A stretch of DNA of 64,000 bases from Terana coerulea (Eukaryota > Basidiomycota > Agaricomycetes > Polyporales > Phanerochaetaceae). Below the pieces are notes generated by a model, which did no database searches, was not told the origin of the DNA, and saw nothing but the letters and a program-made list of their open reading frames with translations. The position numbers and the translations under genes are program-made. Each line of letters begins with the position of its first letter. Within the stretch, counting starts at the first letter, position 1. This document shows positions 10,545 to 20,961 of this stretch, piece after piece. Location of the stretch: NCBI GenBank assembly GCA_024811115.1, contig JAKOGH010000892.1, positions 1 to 64,000 on the forward strand. The letters are read 5' to 3'.

Positions 10545-13197
10545 TTACAGGGTGTATCGGAAGTCGGGGGCTCGGTCGCCCAGCTCCCTCACCTCCTCCG
10601 GCGTGAGCTTAATGCCCTTCTCCTCCATCTCCCTCTCCAACCTGTCGCGCTGCGCGTTGATCCTCTTGTACAGGAACACCGCGAGCGGCAGCGTGATGAA
10701 ACCGATGCCGACGAACATGAGCTCGAGGCCGTCTGCATCCTACGGCGTCAACAACACGTTTGAGATGGTCATAAATGGTACGTACGACCGAGCACGTAAC
10801 GCGGCGCGTCTTGCGAGCGGTAGATGTTGGACGCGATCGCTGCAAGGCATGTCAACAACACAACAACTCTCAGCATAACGAACACGTACCACCGGCGAAG
10901 TTGCCGATGCCGATGTGCAGCGCCATACCGACGCCGCGCTTGTACTGGCCAGCCAAGTTGTTTCCGAGCCTATCCGTACACGCAGTCAGCCTCGCGTTCC
11001 TCCGCAATCGAAACTACGGAGAACATACCAAGCGACGATACCAGGGAACGCAGCGTACGACCCAGACACACAGAAGAAGGTGCCGAAGTACTTCACGCCG
11101 ATGGGTGCGCCGGAGATGTTAATTGCGAACCCGATGAGGCACATGACGAGGCCGGCGAGGATGAATGGATAGCGCATTTTGATGCGGTCGGACCAGATGG
11201 CAAAGAGCAGGAGAACGAGGGCTAAGTAGCGATAGTCATGAGAACCGAAAGTACTGAGAACGGCCGTGGACTTACTGGCGCAGACGTACGGCGGGACCGT
11301 GAGCAGCTGGCTGATAGCCGTGTCGAATCCAAACCTGGAGTACAGTGGTAAGCTCACAGGCAGATAGTGAAGCGAAGCCTTTTCTTACCCGTTAATGATG
11401 GATCTGGGACGCCATGATCAGCGAATAGAGAGAAAGAGGATAAGGGAAAGCGCGTACGGCAAGAAAAGTGAGATGCCATAAACTGTACAAATCAAACTTG
11501 TTAGACAGGGATCTGGCGCGCTTTGGCTTCCGCTGACTTACGGGGTCCGATGATCGACATGTATATCAGGATATGCAACCAAATCTGCCAATCCTTGAAT
11601 GCCGCCCAGACGTGACGCATTGCGAAGTGTTCCTCCTCCCCAACCGACGAGTTGTCATACTCTAACAGATATAGAGGTGAGTGACTAATGCGTTGCAGGG
11701 AAACATGCCATACTCTTCTTCCAAATGATGTATGCACGCTCCTCAGGAGTGAGGAATTTTGCAGTGTCGGGGAAGTCAACCAGGACTATTAAATGAGAAC
11801 TTAGCAGAATTACATGAATAACAAAACGAAATTACGCACTGAAGAACGCCAAAATGCCAACACAAACAGTCGCCATTCCCTCAATGATCTGTCGCCCAAA
11901 TAAATAACGGACAAAGTGCCATCGAAATGCAGGATGACAACGTACGAAAATCCAGGACCATCCTAATAAGCCATCGGTGCCACTCAAGAAGGAGATTCCG
12001 AAGGCCAAGAGGCCAGAGAAAGCACCTGCGCTGGTGGCACCTCCATAGAAGATACCGATGCGCCACTGGAGCATGTGTCTTGGGTACCATATCGAGAGGC
12101 TATGAGGTTGGGAAATGCGTAAGAATGAAGCTCAGACTGGTTTTAAGACCACGTACTAATAGACGACGCCAGGAAAGAGGCCTGCTTCAGCAATGCCTAA
12201 TGCAATTCGTGTTCCCACCAGGTTTGGGTAGCTGAATGCCCGCTGTCAACCCCAGCACTGAGCGCTCGGTAGGTCATAACGTACGTTCGGTCTAATCCCA
12301 TGAGCGTGCTTTTGCAATTGGGGTCAGCAAATGCGCAATCTCAAACGTCACATCCTGCACTTACACAATAATGCCCCATACAATCTGAAGAAAAAGTCGC
12401 CGGTCTTCAGCGATGGATCAGTATAACGCGAGAAGAACAGCCTACTGTAATGCCAGGAAGCCATCTGACCGATGTCTCAGCTTCTGTCTCGCGGCATTCT
12501 TAAGGATACTTATACATACCTTGATGGACGGAACCTCTTCAGGACTAGGCTACATTCAGTACGTCAGATGACAGAGTGGCCTGGTGAGGTCGGAAGCGTA
12601 CTTGGCAGGACACTCAAACAGACAGTACGGCTATTGGTATCGTGAGCGTCGGTGAGGTTTGGGTAATAGCTGCAGAAGTATTCACTACGTACCACAAAGT
12701 ACATGGTCTGAGGCAAAGATAAGCGGAGATTAAGCCAGCGGTCTGAGGAAAGCGCACCAAAGCGATGTTGTACTTGTTACCGGTGAGATGTAGCTGCGAC
12801 GTCAAGCCTTGCAACTTGGCATTGCCTGGTTAAAGACCTTTAGGCAAACTTAAGATCTGGTGAACAATATCACAACGCACCAATATTCCCTGGGAATTCA
12901 AATCAGCTTCGCTCAAGGTTTGCACAAGTATCGACTTGACTGCTTACCTCGGTCCAAGAAGGAGAATAGATACATCAAGGTAAGGATGGGCATTAGCCAT
13001 AGGTCTACCTTCCTGTAGAGCTTCTTCTCCTGCTCTGGGGTGAGCTTCGGCGGGGGCGGCAGTTTACTCTCGCCGCCGAAGTCGAAGCCATCGTCACGGG
13101 TGCTGCCCTTCGACGAAACAGTCTCGATTGCCTCTTCCTGCACTTGCTGCTTTTCTTCAATGCTCGTCTTCTCCGATGCCCTTGCGTCGCCTGCCAT
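10545..13197 (-). CDS. MFS permease, DAL5/ACS type (copy 2)
   Basis: Multi-exon 12-TM plasma-membrane symporter of the allantoate/nicotinate permease family. Exon 1 (13197-12948) holds the acidic cytosolic tail, KLTPEQEKKLYRKVDLWLMP and TM1 (ILTLMYLFSFLDR). Then come a 9-nt microexon (12889-12881, NIG), NAKLQGLTSQLHLTGNKYNIAL (12825-12758), a 15-nt microexon (12707-12693), PYCLFECPAN (12630-12602), LVLKRFRPSR (12549-12520), WLPGIT, IVWGII and further short exons. Later landmarks: YPNLVGTRIALGIAEAGLFPGV, MLQWRIGIFYGGATSAGAFSG, SDRIKMRYPFILAG, VKYFGTFFCVSGSYAAFPGI. The protein ends in LGDRAPDFRYTL. Reading stays open through all exons checked. The start is the first ATG; a TATA box lies about 100 bp upstream. 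Very similar in sequence and exon plan to the gene at 51876-54605. Substrate is not deducible. Confidence 0.88.
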
Positions 13198-13297
13198 GGT
13201 TGCCAAGAAGCTGCGTTCGTCGGGTCGAAGGCAGGGTGGAGGCCTGAGCTAAGTCTCAGTGCGACTGCGGGCGAACGAAGTTCATGTCGCTCCTTCC

Positions 13298-13306
13298 TTT
13301 ATATAT
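13298..13306 (-). promoter_or_regulatory. TATA box of MFS copy 2
   Basis: On the minus strand the sequence reads TATATAAAG about 100 bp before the ATG at 13197, the usual fungal spacing. Confidence 0.55.
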
Positions 13307-13309
13307 GGA

Positions 13310-14196
13310 GTGCGAACCGTTCACGCAACCGTGTACGACACCGTCAGGACACGTGAACCCGCATAGGGTCCCTTGGGTGATTGCAGGATAGATGCGGGAG
13401 CAGGGAGCGCTGGCAGTGTGGGAGAAGTTCCACGAGCGTATCTCGGATCCTCCTCATGTTGGGAAAGAATGAATCTTTCTTGGTCGTGGTTTGCACGTCA
13501 AGAATAGCGCGTGAGTGGCCCAGCCACGGAGGCAGCCCTTCTTCCCCGGCATCCGCTAAGTCGCTGAACATAATGCTTGTTGTGCTCTTGCGCAGCGCGG
13601 CTCCGAGTCAAGGCACCCACTATCCATGCCGAAAGGTCCTCCAATCCAAGGCATCGGTACGTGGCAAATTCCAGAATTTTATATGGCGTCATCTGTGCAG
13701 GGTCGCGGGATGTTCGTGACCATTTCATGTAGCCGGATACTTACGCAGGGCAGCCACGGTATGAGCTCGAAAGCTATGATATTGAAGCGCAACCATGGTC
13801 CCAGACCTGAGATGTCGTCAGTCTTTGTAAGAGTATGTCCACTTGTCTCGTACCGCATGGAAATGTATTTCTTTGGTATGTCGCGGTGATGGTGGTTGTT
13901 GCAAGAGTGCTGGCTTCAGGCGCCTGCGTCGCTTTAGAAAGACACGCCCCGTGCCATTGACTTGTCGTTAGCTTGCAGCCCGAGTAAATTTCCTTAGAAA
14001 GTGTCCAAGCTTGGATATATTTTCTTTCCATTTACTGCACAAATGCAGCCAAAAATGCTACATAACATGTCGTCGCAAACAAGTCAGTAGCTTGCGGGAT
14101 TCGAACGTACGACCTCATTGATGGGCCCAATGAGAATGCTTGAGCGCCTATGCGGGCGAGGCGGCCCGATAGCTCCTCCACGTCCGTGTCACTTAC
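13310..14196. other. Intergenic region with tRNA-like relic
   Basis: No gene is recognised. At 14097-14150 on the minus strand, an A-box-like TAGGCGCTCAAG and a B-box-like GTTCGAATCC lie about 45 nt apart around a short hairpin, as in a tRNA or tRNA-derived SINE. The T stem and acceptor stem do not pair, so a working tRNA is not supported. Confidence 0.3.
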
Positions 14197-15338
14197 AGCA
14201 GATTGCATATCGTTACAGTGCCTTGCAGGATGAACTGCGTACGGCTGTTTTGCTCGCTTTGTTTGTCCTGTACAACGCTTCCCTTATCAGGTAATTTTGA
14301 AGGTCACATCAGTCACCGGGCACACTCAGTAGCGGCGGTGGACAGCAGGGCGTGACAGGCAGGGACCGTAGAGTACATGAAGTTTGAATGTAGTTTGCCC
14401 TGCAGCGTAGCTGTAGTACGCGTTCAAACAGCAAATAGAATGCATAGGGAACATCGGAGGACGTGCAACACCTATAATCACAGTCTTATTTAGATAGTAT
14501 CACCTTCAAACTCACCCAATTCATCTCCATCGAGCAAGCATTTATCATTATCAAGGACTGATCGTCAAGACTACTACAACAAGTGTGAATATTTCTCGCT
14601 AATTTTTCCAGCCATTAGCATTACAAGTACTGCCGCGCCGCGCCACGCTTAGCCGGACGTCGACGTTTGAGTTTTGCTCGAAATCCGAGTCGTGCATGTA
14701 ATCATAACATGATATCGTGTGTCATACATATCATATACACTATGTTTATTCTCTACAGTCTGAACATCCATAGTCTATGTGTATATGCTACGTAGCAAAG
14801 CCAATAGTACGCTCATAATGCAGGGCACCCTGCCTGTCACGCCCTACTGTCCACCGCCGCTACTGAGTGTGCCCGGTGACTGATGTGACCTTCAAAATTA
14901 CCTGATAAGGGAAGCGTTGTACAGGACAAACAAAGCGAGCAAAACAGCCGTACGCAGTTCATCCTGCAAGGCACTGTAGCCGTATCCAAAAAAATCCCCG
15001 CCCTGCCCGCTGTGGCGCTTGCTCCACCTGGACAGCACAAGCGCCTCTCGGGCGTCCTGGGGCGCAGCGGCCTGCCTGGCCTTGCCAGCACTCATGCATG
15101 CCGGCACTGACAAGAAAATTACTGCAAACGGCATGGACAAGATTTCTAGACCAGTGCACCTACTCAGATGAAGTTGCAAAAGCGCCCCGAGTGCGTTCAA
15201 GGGCTATTGCTCGTGAGTAGACCTGCTGCCGCGGGACGCTGGCCTGGCGCTTGGTGGCTTCGTGAGGCGGTAAGCGCGGCTGGCTCCACATCCTGCTGGG
15301 GGCGGATTTTTGGATACGGCTAACGATATGCAATCTGC
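14197..15338. mobile_element. Non-autonomous TIR DNA transposon, right arm split by a MITE
   Basis: A long inverted repeat: the left arm (14197 to about 14364) begins CAGCAGATTGCATATCG. Its reverse complement runs from about 14829 to 14978 and resumes at 15321-15338 with CGATATGCAATCTGCTG. By eye the arms differ at few positions (for example CCCTGCTGT versus CCCTACTGT). Both ends are flanked by TA (14195-14196, 15339-15340), a likely target duplication. About 460 bp of noncoding DNA lie between the arms. No transposase ORF, so it would depend on an autonomous relative elsewhere. Confidence 0.7.
14979..15320. mobile_element. 342-bp MITE (Tc1/mariner-like, TA target) nested in the TIR element
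   Basis: Inverted ends GCCGTATCCAAAAA...TCC.CCCC (left) and GG.GGA...TTTTTGGATACGGC (right), flanked by TA on both sides (14977-14978, 15321-15322). The left arm of the host element preserves the empty site (CACTGTAACGATATG on the opposite strand), which proves insertion with TA duplication. Noncoding interior. Confidence 0.8.
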
Positions 15339-15340
15339 TG

Positions 15341-16720
15341 TAGTCTGTATTTTGACGCGGGGTCGTATGAGGTGTTCCGGATTTGGACGTGTTTCGCTGG
15401 ATTTGGTATGTTAGACGCCCAGGAATATTCGCGCGTTTTCCCATGCTTTTCTCGCTCTGCTCTTGTCGTACCCCACCACGCAGGGCTCTTTCGACCTGCA
15501 GGATGGCTTCTACCGCTTACACACTGGCGACTTCCGACCAGGCGCTCCACCGCATCAGCCTTCACAACCACCGCACGTCGACTCAGAGGCTTCAGAAGGC
15601 AATCCTTTCGACAGGATCTTGGATGCCGTACCCGCAAAGGCTTCTCATCGTTCGGCCGTTTTGTCATCTGGCCCTGGGCTTTTATGCTGCGAGAAATGTC
15701 GTTCTATGGCTCTCTGCCACGCTGTCGCTATTTTACACTTTCTTGGAGGTTGCTGCGCGGATGCTCAGGCGAATGAGTTGGTCTGACCGGTTGAGCTCTT
15801 ATACCGAAGCATAGAGATGATGAGACCTTGAATAGGCTGTGAAAATTCAGTCGCCTGAGCAGGATGACAGGTGATGTTGTAGCGAGACAGACCCATGGTG
15901 AATGCTGTATCTTGAGCCTGAGGCCTGAGGCCCGGGTGTGCGCGCCAGCGCTGTTCTCTGCCCACACTGACCTATGAGGCATGTGGAATAACCACCCACC
16001 AATCACTCATGCATGTTTAACTATCTTATCATACTCCTCCTATGCATGATGGGCACCTCTGTACCGAAATGAAGCACGACGCAACTGAGTCGCGACTGCG
16101 TTGGACGCGACAAACACAGCTTGATGGATACACGTGATAATATGATGGGATCAAACAGGAACACCTGCAACCACCCGCCCCGGTAGTAGCAGACGCTTAA
16201 CAGCGTATCCGTAGCCCAATTGCAAAGCGCAGGTTGACCCGCTGTGTTCGCTGTCTGCCTCGGGGAGACTAGTGTCACTGACCGCCATGGCTTGGCCATG
16301 CCCGACAACTTGAGTCCTTACCCAATGAACCTTCTACTTCGACCCGCATTACCTCGATAATGCCTCGTATACTACCCTTAGCAGAAGTGGACTTCTGCGA
16401 ATATGCAGGATGCTGGTGAAATGCGTGGCAAGGTGCGATTCTTGCTGGGTATCGACGTTGCTCGATGCAGCGTCCGGCACCGAGATGCCTTCCCGCCTGA
16501 CCTAAGGTTTGGAGGTATTCAGCTTCGCTGTATCTGCACGTACTCACGCTCTCAGTGCACATCTTCCGGCAGATTGTACTATCTTACGTCTCAAAGCATC
16601 CGGCCCTCTACCTGTGGATGACTTAAGTTGCGGGCTCCTTCAACCTCCAACTACGAGCCCACTGCTAGTGTCGCTTGCTCAGGTTCTCTGCACTATCTTT
16701 TGGTCGGCGGCGAAAACATC
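15341..16720. other. Gene-poor intergenic region
   Basis: 1.4 kb without a recognised gene. A 104-aa ORF at 15503-15817 (+), starting MASTAYTLATSDQAL and ending with a hydrophobic stretch (LGFYAARNVVLWLSATLSLF), could be a small membrane protein, but it overlaps open frames of similar length and has no recognised homologue. Not called as a gene. Confidence 0.35.
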
Positions 16721-17541
16721 ATGCTCAACTACGGAACTCCAACCGAGGCGGAAGTTTTGGAGGCGGCTCAAGCTGCGATATCCGCGTTCTCATTCTACAG
16801 GCTGTCATGCTGCCTGGTGGGTGGTGTGGGCTGTTCGCTGTATGGAAATATTCGTACGCCTGGGGTAAGTTGCAATCTCACACTTTGCCATTGCGTTTAT
16901 GCTTACTAGGGGTCGATAGGACGTGGATCTTGTTATCTTGACTACCAGCTACTCTCAGGAGCGGCTGAAGCAGCTCCTCGTCAATCGCGATCCCCGATTT
17001 TATCTGGTGGATGCAAAAACTCCAGGTGCGACATACAAGGTGCGTGAGTTAGTTCTCGGTGCACCGCGCTGGCTCATTACCCGTCCGACAGGTCTTGTGG
17101 TACCGGCTGAACCAGTCTATATCTTACACCTATCGCAGTCGCTCCTGCAAGGTTGACATACTCGCTCCTGGAATCATGAATATACCATCCGTTCCCATCG
17201 CCAAAGTGATCACCATCGATGGTCTTCCGGTCATGCCCTTGATACCTCTGCTTCTGCTCAAGCTCCAAGCTTGGGAAGATCACCGGAACGCAGGGCGGTA
17301 TTACCTCCAGGCGAAGCAACACACGGACGTCGCTGATCTCGAACGAATGCTACCGATTGCTGTTCGCCGCGGCGAGAAGTTGTCCAAGGATACATGGATC
17401 CCTAGCAGCTTTACATCGGCTGCGAGAGAAAGACTTACTCGGTACCTCCAGCACTTCCCGTCTCAAGCTCGTCTCTGGCAGCAGCTTGGCGTCGTACCAG
17501 CTTCTGCGAGAGCTGTTGGGTACTATGATATGATGCTGTGA
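16721..17541 (+). CDS. MNT/AbiEii-like nucleotidyltransferase fold protein (copy 2)
   Basis: Three exons (16721-16864, 16920-17039, 17092-17541), about 237 aa. Paralogue of 4020-4738: CLVGGVGCSLYGNIRTPG, then DVDLVIL (DxD) after the first intron, a third Asp in CKVDILAPGIMNIPSVP, and a C-terminal LIPLLLLKLQAWEDHRNAG. The loop Ser of the hGS motif is Gly here (VGGVG instead of FGSAG), which is still found in active members of this superfamily. The second intron falls after TYK, where copy 1 has none. The ATG in MLNYGTP is the first in frame that keeps the domain complete. Convergent with the intact TPR-CHAT gene, 280 bp between stops. Function unknown. By fold, a nucleotidyl transfer to RNA or protein. 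Confidence 0.75.
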
Positions 17542-17821
17542 GTATTGCAAGGGCACAAATATCAGATGGTCACTCGCTGATTGAATTTCCCAGAGACTGA
17601 AGCCATGCGCTCACTGTGCCAGTCGGCATCCATATTGTTGTCCAAATACATGTCTCCTAAAATCCGATTTATCAATAATTATCGAAGTAACGTGGTCTGA
17701 TCTAATCAATGAAGTGCTTTGCCTTCTTGCTTATGCGCTGCGTCAACTTGAACGTTCATGTCAGCCATAGATATCTTATGAGGACTTCCGATCCACTACC
17801 GGTCATGACACAATGGGTATC

Positions 17822-20800
17822 TCATGCGCCCATATGCACGTAGTTCACCCATCTCTCCAATGCATCCTCAGCTTTCGCTTTGCCCAACTTCTTCCTAAGC
17901 TTCTGCGTTGCGACATTCAGCGCCCTTGCAGCTCTCTTATGTCCCACCTCCAAGGGGTACTCTGAGCTCGGCTCGGCGAGCATCTCCTTGTAAAAGAACT
18001 CCGCGAGATCGGGCCCATCTTCGTCTTTCATCTGCCACATCGTTCCGACGACACTCCGGAAGCCCGCAAACTGCATCGCCGCCGCAAGATGAAGCGCTTC
18101 TTCGGACGCACTTCCCTCGGTCTGCTCTGCGGTATGGCACGCCGAAAGAAATGCGAACTCGGCATTCGGGATGTGCGACTGGATGATTCGAAGTAGGGTG
18201 AGTGCTTCTCCGTTGTGTAGCTTGAACGCGGACTTAAACGGCTCTTTAGGAACGAGGCGTCCGTGGCAAGCGAAATGCACCCAGTTCGCATCCTGGAGCT
18301 CCTCAACCACTCTTTCCGCCGTCGCGTCGTCGTTCGTCATCACAGTCATAGCCATTCTTGGCTGGAACTTTTGTAAATTGGACAGTTCTCGGTTCACTTC
18401 GCGCAGCGACTCATCGGCTTGCGCAACAACAAGCGCTTTCGACGGACGTCCTTTGGCGGCATGCGACGTGTCGGAACGGGCCTCAATGAGGGCAGTGAGT
18501 GTCGGAGTGTAGGACGAAATGTAGAGGTCGCACAGGTACTTCTTGGACTGAGTTTCTCGGGTTTCAGGAATTGGTCCTGCAGCGTGCAGCGGTAAGCCGC
18601 AAAGAACTGACGTAGGGCACCACCATATACGCCCGCGCTCAGGGATATTTATCTCCTGCAGTTTCGCCACAACCGGGCCGACCAGGAGATCCCAGAGCAT
18701 TTCCAAGCCAAGCCGTAGTTTTCCACGATACGCTTTGGGCATCGAACCGAGACCTCCACTCCTACGGTGTTCCAGGAGGCTGTTGGACAGGCCTATCATG
18801 TCCTCATAGAAGTTGTCCGATAGCGAAACCTGGACCGGGGAAGAGTTATGTAGGACGATCAAAGCGTCAGAATGATAGTGACTGTGGTTTACAATGATGA
18901 TTGGGCCCTCGATTGCTGCCTGTTGGAGCGTGTCAAAATGCGGCAATTTCAGAAAGGTATTGAACTCAGGGATACGTCGAATTTGCTCAGCGAAGGCCTC
19001 AAATTTCTTGACCAGCTCTTCCTTTTTCTTCAGCATAGCCCCAAACAGATCGCCCTGAGCATGAGGGTCGGTGTCGGTGTCATATGTGTGCTCAACACGA
19101 GTGCCGTTGACGAATGGCGTGGATGAGGTTGTAAGTTCCGCGAGCTGTTTAGCGGTGCCTTCGAAATCGCGGCGTAACGTCTCGTGTTTATCGCCAAGAC
19201 GGTCTAGCGGGGACCGCATACGCCGCACTTGAGACCAAAGAACTGCTCTACCTTGTTCGAGTATTGCAATGGCAGCAGGAAGGTCCTCCGACTCAACTCC
19301 ATAGGACGCCCCGTCTAATGGAATTGCGCTGTACTCCTGGATTATCTCGTGCTGCATTTCGAGGGTAGGAAGTGTGATCAATGTCGTTTCTAGTAGCTCC
19401 ACAAATGTCTGATATATTTTCAGTGTCGAAGGATGCCCATCTTGTCGTGCGATACGTGCCCAATGCGAGGCGCCGCGAAGCTGTTCGGAGATTGGGCCAG
19501 AGTGAACGCGATCGGTAGAACAGGCTTTGAGCAGTTCCAAACACTCTGCCAAGCAGGCCTTGCGCTCTGAATTACTCGATGTGTGTTCGGCCAAGATATG
19601 GAGATGGAGCGCAAGACTGATGAGGGAATTATGCTGATGAGGGTGCCCAGAGGGACGCAAGGTAAGAGCATCACGCTCCAACGCAATGGATTCTTCGAGA
19701 TCGAGTATTTGACCCAGCTGATCAAATCGAATCTGCAGCGCATTGGCCAGGTTACCAACTGCGTACTGCCGATGAGGGTTCCCAGAAGGAAGCAAGGCAA
19801 GGGCCTCGCGCTTCAAAACAATTGATTCTTCGAGATCGAGCCTCTGACCCAAACGCTCAAAGCTAATCTGTAGCGCAGTGGCTAGGTTGGCTATGGCGAT
19901 GGGCCGGCCAGGGTGCCCAGAAGGACGTGAGGCAAGGGCCTCGCGCTTCAACGTGATTGATTCGTCGAGATCGGCCTTCTGACCCACCTCCTCAAAGCGA
20001 GTTTCCAGCGCGTTCGCTAGGTTACCCAGGGAGTAGGATCGGTCGGGGTGCCCGAGCGGACGCAAGGCAAGGGATTCGCGCTCCAACGCAATCGATTCTT
20101 CAAGATCGGGCTTCTGACCCAACTGTTCAAAGCGTATCTGCAGCGCATTGGCTAGGTTTCCAAGGGAGATATGCCGGCCAGGGTGCCCAGAAGGACGCAA
20201 GGCAAGAGCCTCACGCTTCAATACAATTGTCTCCTCGAGATCAACCTTCTGACCCAACTGCTCAAAGCGTATTTGCAACGCCGTGGCCAAGTTGCCCAGG
20301 GAGATGGGCCGGTCAGGGTGCCCAGAAGGACGCAAGGCGAGGGCAGCACGCTCCAACACGATTGATTCATCGAGATCGGCCTTCTGACCCAGCTCCTCGA
20401 ATCGAGTCTGCAGCGCGCTGGATAGGTTGCCGAGGGAGATGGGCCGGTCAGGGTGGCCAGGCGGACGCAAGGAAAGTGCCTCGCGTTGCAACGCAATCGA
20501 TTCCTCAATATCGGGCTTCTGGCCCAGCTGCTGAAAGCGAGTCAACAGCGCATTTGCCAGGCCACCAAGGGAGAAGTGCCGGTGAGGGTGCCCAAAAGGG
20601 CGCAAGGCAAGAACCTGTCGGTAGAATGCGATAGAATCCTCACAATCTTGGATATCACCCGATAGCTCGAAACGGCATCCACACGCATGAGCAAGGCTGA
20701 AGAAGACAGTTGATTTGTCTGGGGATGTTGGTTTGGGAGAAACTGCGAGAAGGGTTCGGTAATATCTAATAGCTTCGTCAAGGTCTGATGAAGCGGCAGC

Positions 20801-20932
20801 GGCGTCGAATCGGTCATGGAGTGCATATGCAAGATTCAAGAGACACGCAGAGTAGCCTTCATATTGTGGGTCGCATGATGCAAATGCCCGTCTGCAACGC
20901 TCGACGGCATCCTGATTCTCTTCGTCCTGCAT
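17822..20932 (-). CDS. TPR-CHAT protease-like protein, intact (TPR-CHAT copy 1)
   Basis: A single coding exon of 1036 aa. The N-terminus (MQDEENQDAVERCRRAF, then SSDLDEAIRYYR) begins a TPR superhelix. Residues about 110-435 are tandem 45-aa TPR-type units, eight with the core GHP.R..SLGNLA.AL..RFEQLG. A linker (ERKACLAECLELL..., RMRSPLDRLGDKHETLR) leads to a C-terminal CHAT domain (from about residue 730): WDLLVGPVV, IWWCPTSVLCGLPLHAAGP, YISSYTPTLTALIEAR. The caspase-like dyad is His890 in VHFACHGRL and Cys932 in FLSACHTAEQ. Known: CHAT domains are clan CD proteases; TPR-CHAT is the protease of bacterial Craspase, and CHAT is an effector domain in fungal NLR-like proteins. Inferred: TPR repeats sense a ligand and gate cleavage of an unknown substrate. 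The 5' UTR has an intron (about 21027-20962). No lesions, unlike its three relatives here. Confidence 0.9.
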   Translation of the reverse strand: MQDEENQDAVERCRRAFASCDPQYEGYSACLLNLAYALHDRFDAAAASSDLDEAIRYYRTLLAVSPKPTSPDKSTVFFSLAHACGCRFELSGDIQDCEDSIAFYRQVLALRPFGHPHRHFSLGGLANALLTRFQQLGQKPDIEESIALQREALSLRPPGHPDRPISLGNLSSALQTRFEELGQKADLDESIVLERAALALRPSGHPDRPISLGNLATALQIRFEQLGQKVDLEETIVLKREALALRPSGHPGRHISLGNLANALQIRFEQLGQKPDLEESIALERESLALRPLGHPDRSYSLGNLANALETRFEEVGQKADLDESITLKREALASRPSGHPGRPIAIANLATALQISFERLGQRLDLEESIVLKREALALLPSGNPHRQYAVGNLANALQIRFDQLGQILDLEESIALERDALTLRPSGHPHQHNSLISLALHLHILAEHTSSNSERKACLAECLELLKACSTDRVHSGPISEQLRGASHWARIARQDGHPSTLKIYQTFVELLETTLITLPTLEMQHEIIQEYSAIPLDGASYGVESEDLPAAIAILEQGRAVLWSQVRRMRSPLDRLGDKHETLRRDFEGTAKQLAELTTSSTPFVNGTRVEHTYDTDTDPHAQGDLFGAMLKKKEELVKKFEAFAEQIRRIPEFNTFLKLPHFDTLQQAAIEGPIIIVNHSHYHSDALIVLHNSSPVQVSLSDNFYEDMIGLSNSLLEHRRSGGLGSMPKAYRGKLRLGLEMLWDLLVGPVVAKLQEINIPERGRIWWCPTSVLCGLPLHAAGPIPETRETQSKKYLCDLYISSYTPTLTALIEARSDTSHAAKGRPSKALVVAQADESLREVNRELSNLQKFQPRMAMTVMTNDDATAERVVEELQDANWVHFACHGRLVPKEPFKSAFKLHNGEALTLLRIIQSHIPNAEFAFLSACHTAEQTEGSASEEALHLAAAMQFAGFRSVVGTMWQMKDEDGPDLAEFFYKEMLAEPSSEYPLEVGHKRAARALNVATQKLRKKLGKAKAEDALERWVNYVHMGA
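19600..20600 (-). repeat. Tandem 135-bp TPR-coding repeats in TPR-CHAT copy 1
   Basis: Units of 135 bp (45 codons) recur with high nucleotide similarity, e.g. GCCCAGAAGGACGCAAGGCAAG on the + strand at about 19778, 19917, 20188 and 20323. Eight units carry the GHP.R motif. Such similarity favours unit gain and loss by slippage or unequal exchange. Confidence 0.8.
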
Positions 20933-20961
20933 GGGAGGTGAGCCAACCTATATCTGCGCTT

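Noticed and set aside
14095..14175. Functional tRNA gene on the minus strand
   Set aside because: The T stem pairs poorly, no acceptor stem closes, and the base before the presumed anticodon is not T.
15372..15817. Overlapping ORFs of 107-143 aa in three frames
   Set aside because: Three frames are open at once, so openness is not evidence of coding; no conserved motif.
19957..20634. 225-aa plus-strand ORF rich in RD.PSDP repeats
   Set aside because: Antisense shadow of the 135-bp TPR repeats in TPR-CHAT copy 1.
17822..20932. CRISPR-like array from regular 135-bp spacing
   Set aside because: The repeats code for TPR units in an open frame, spacers are absent, and the genome is eukaryotic.
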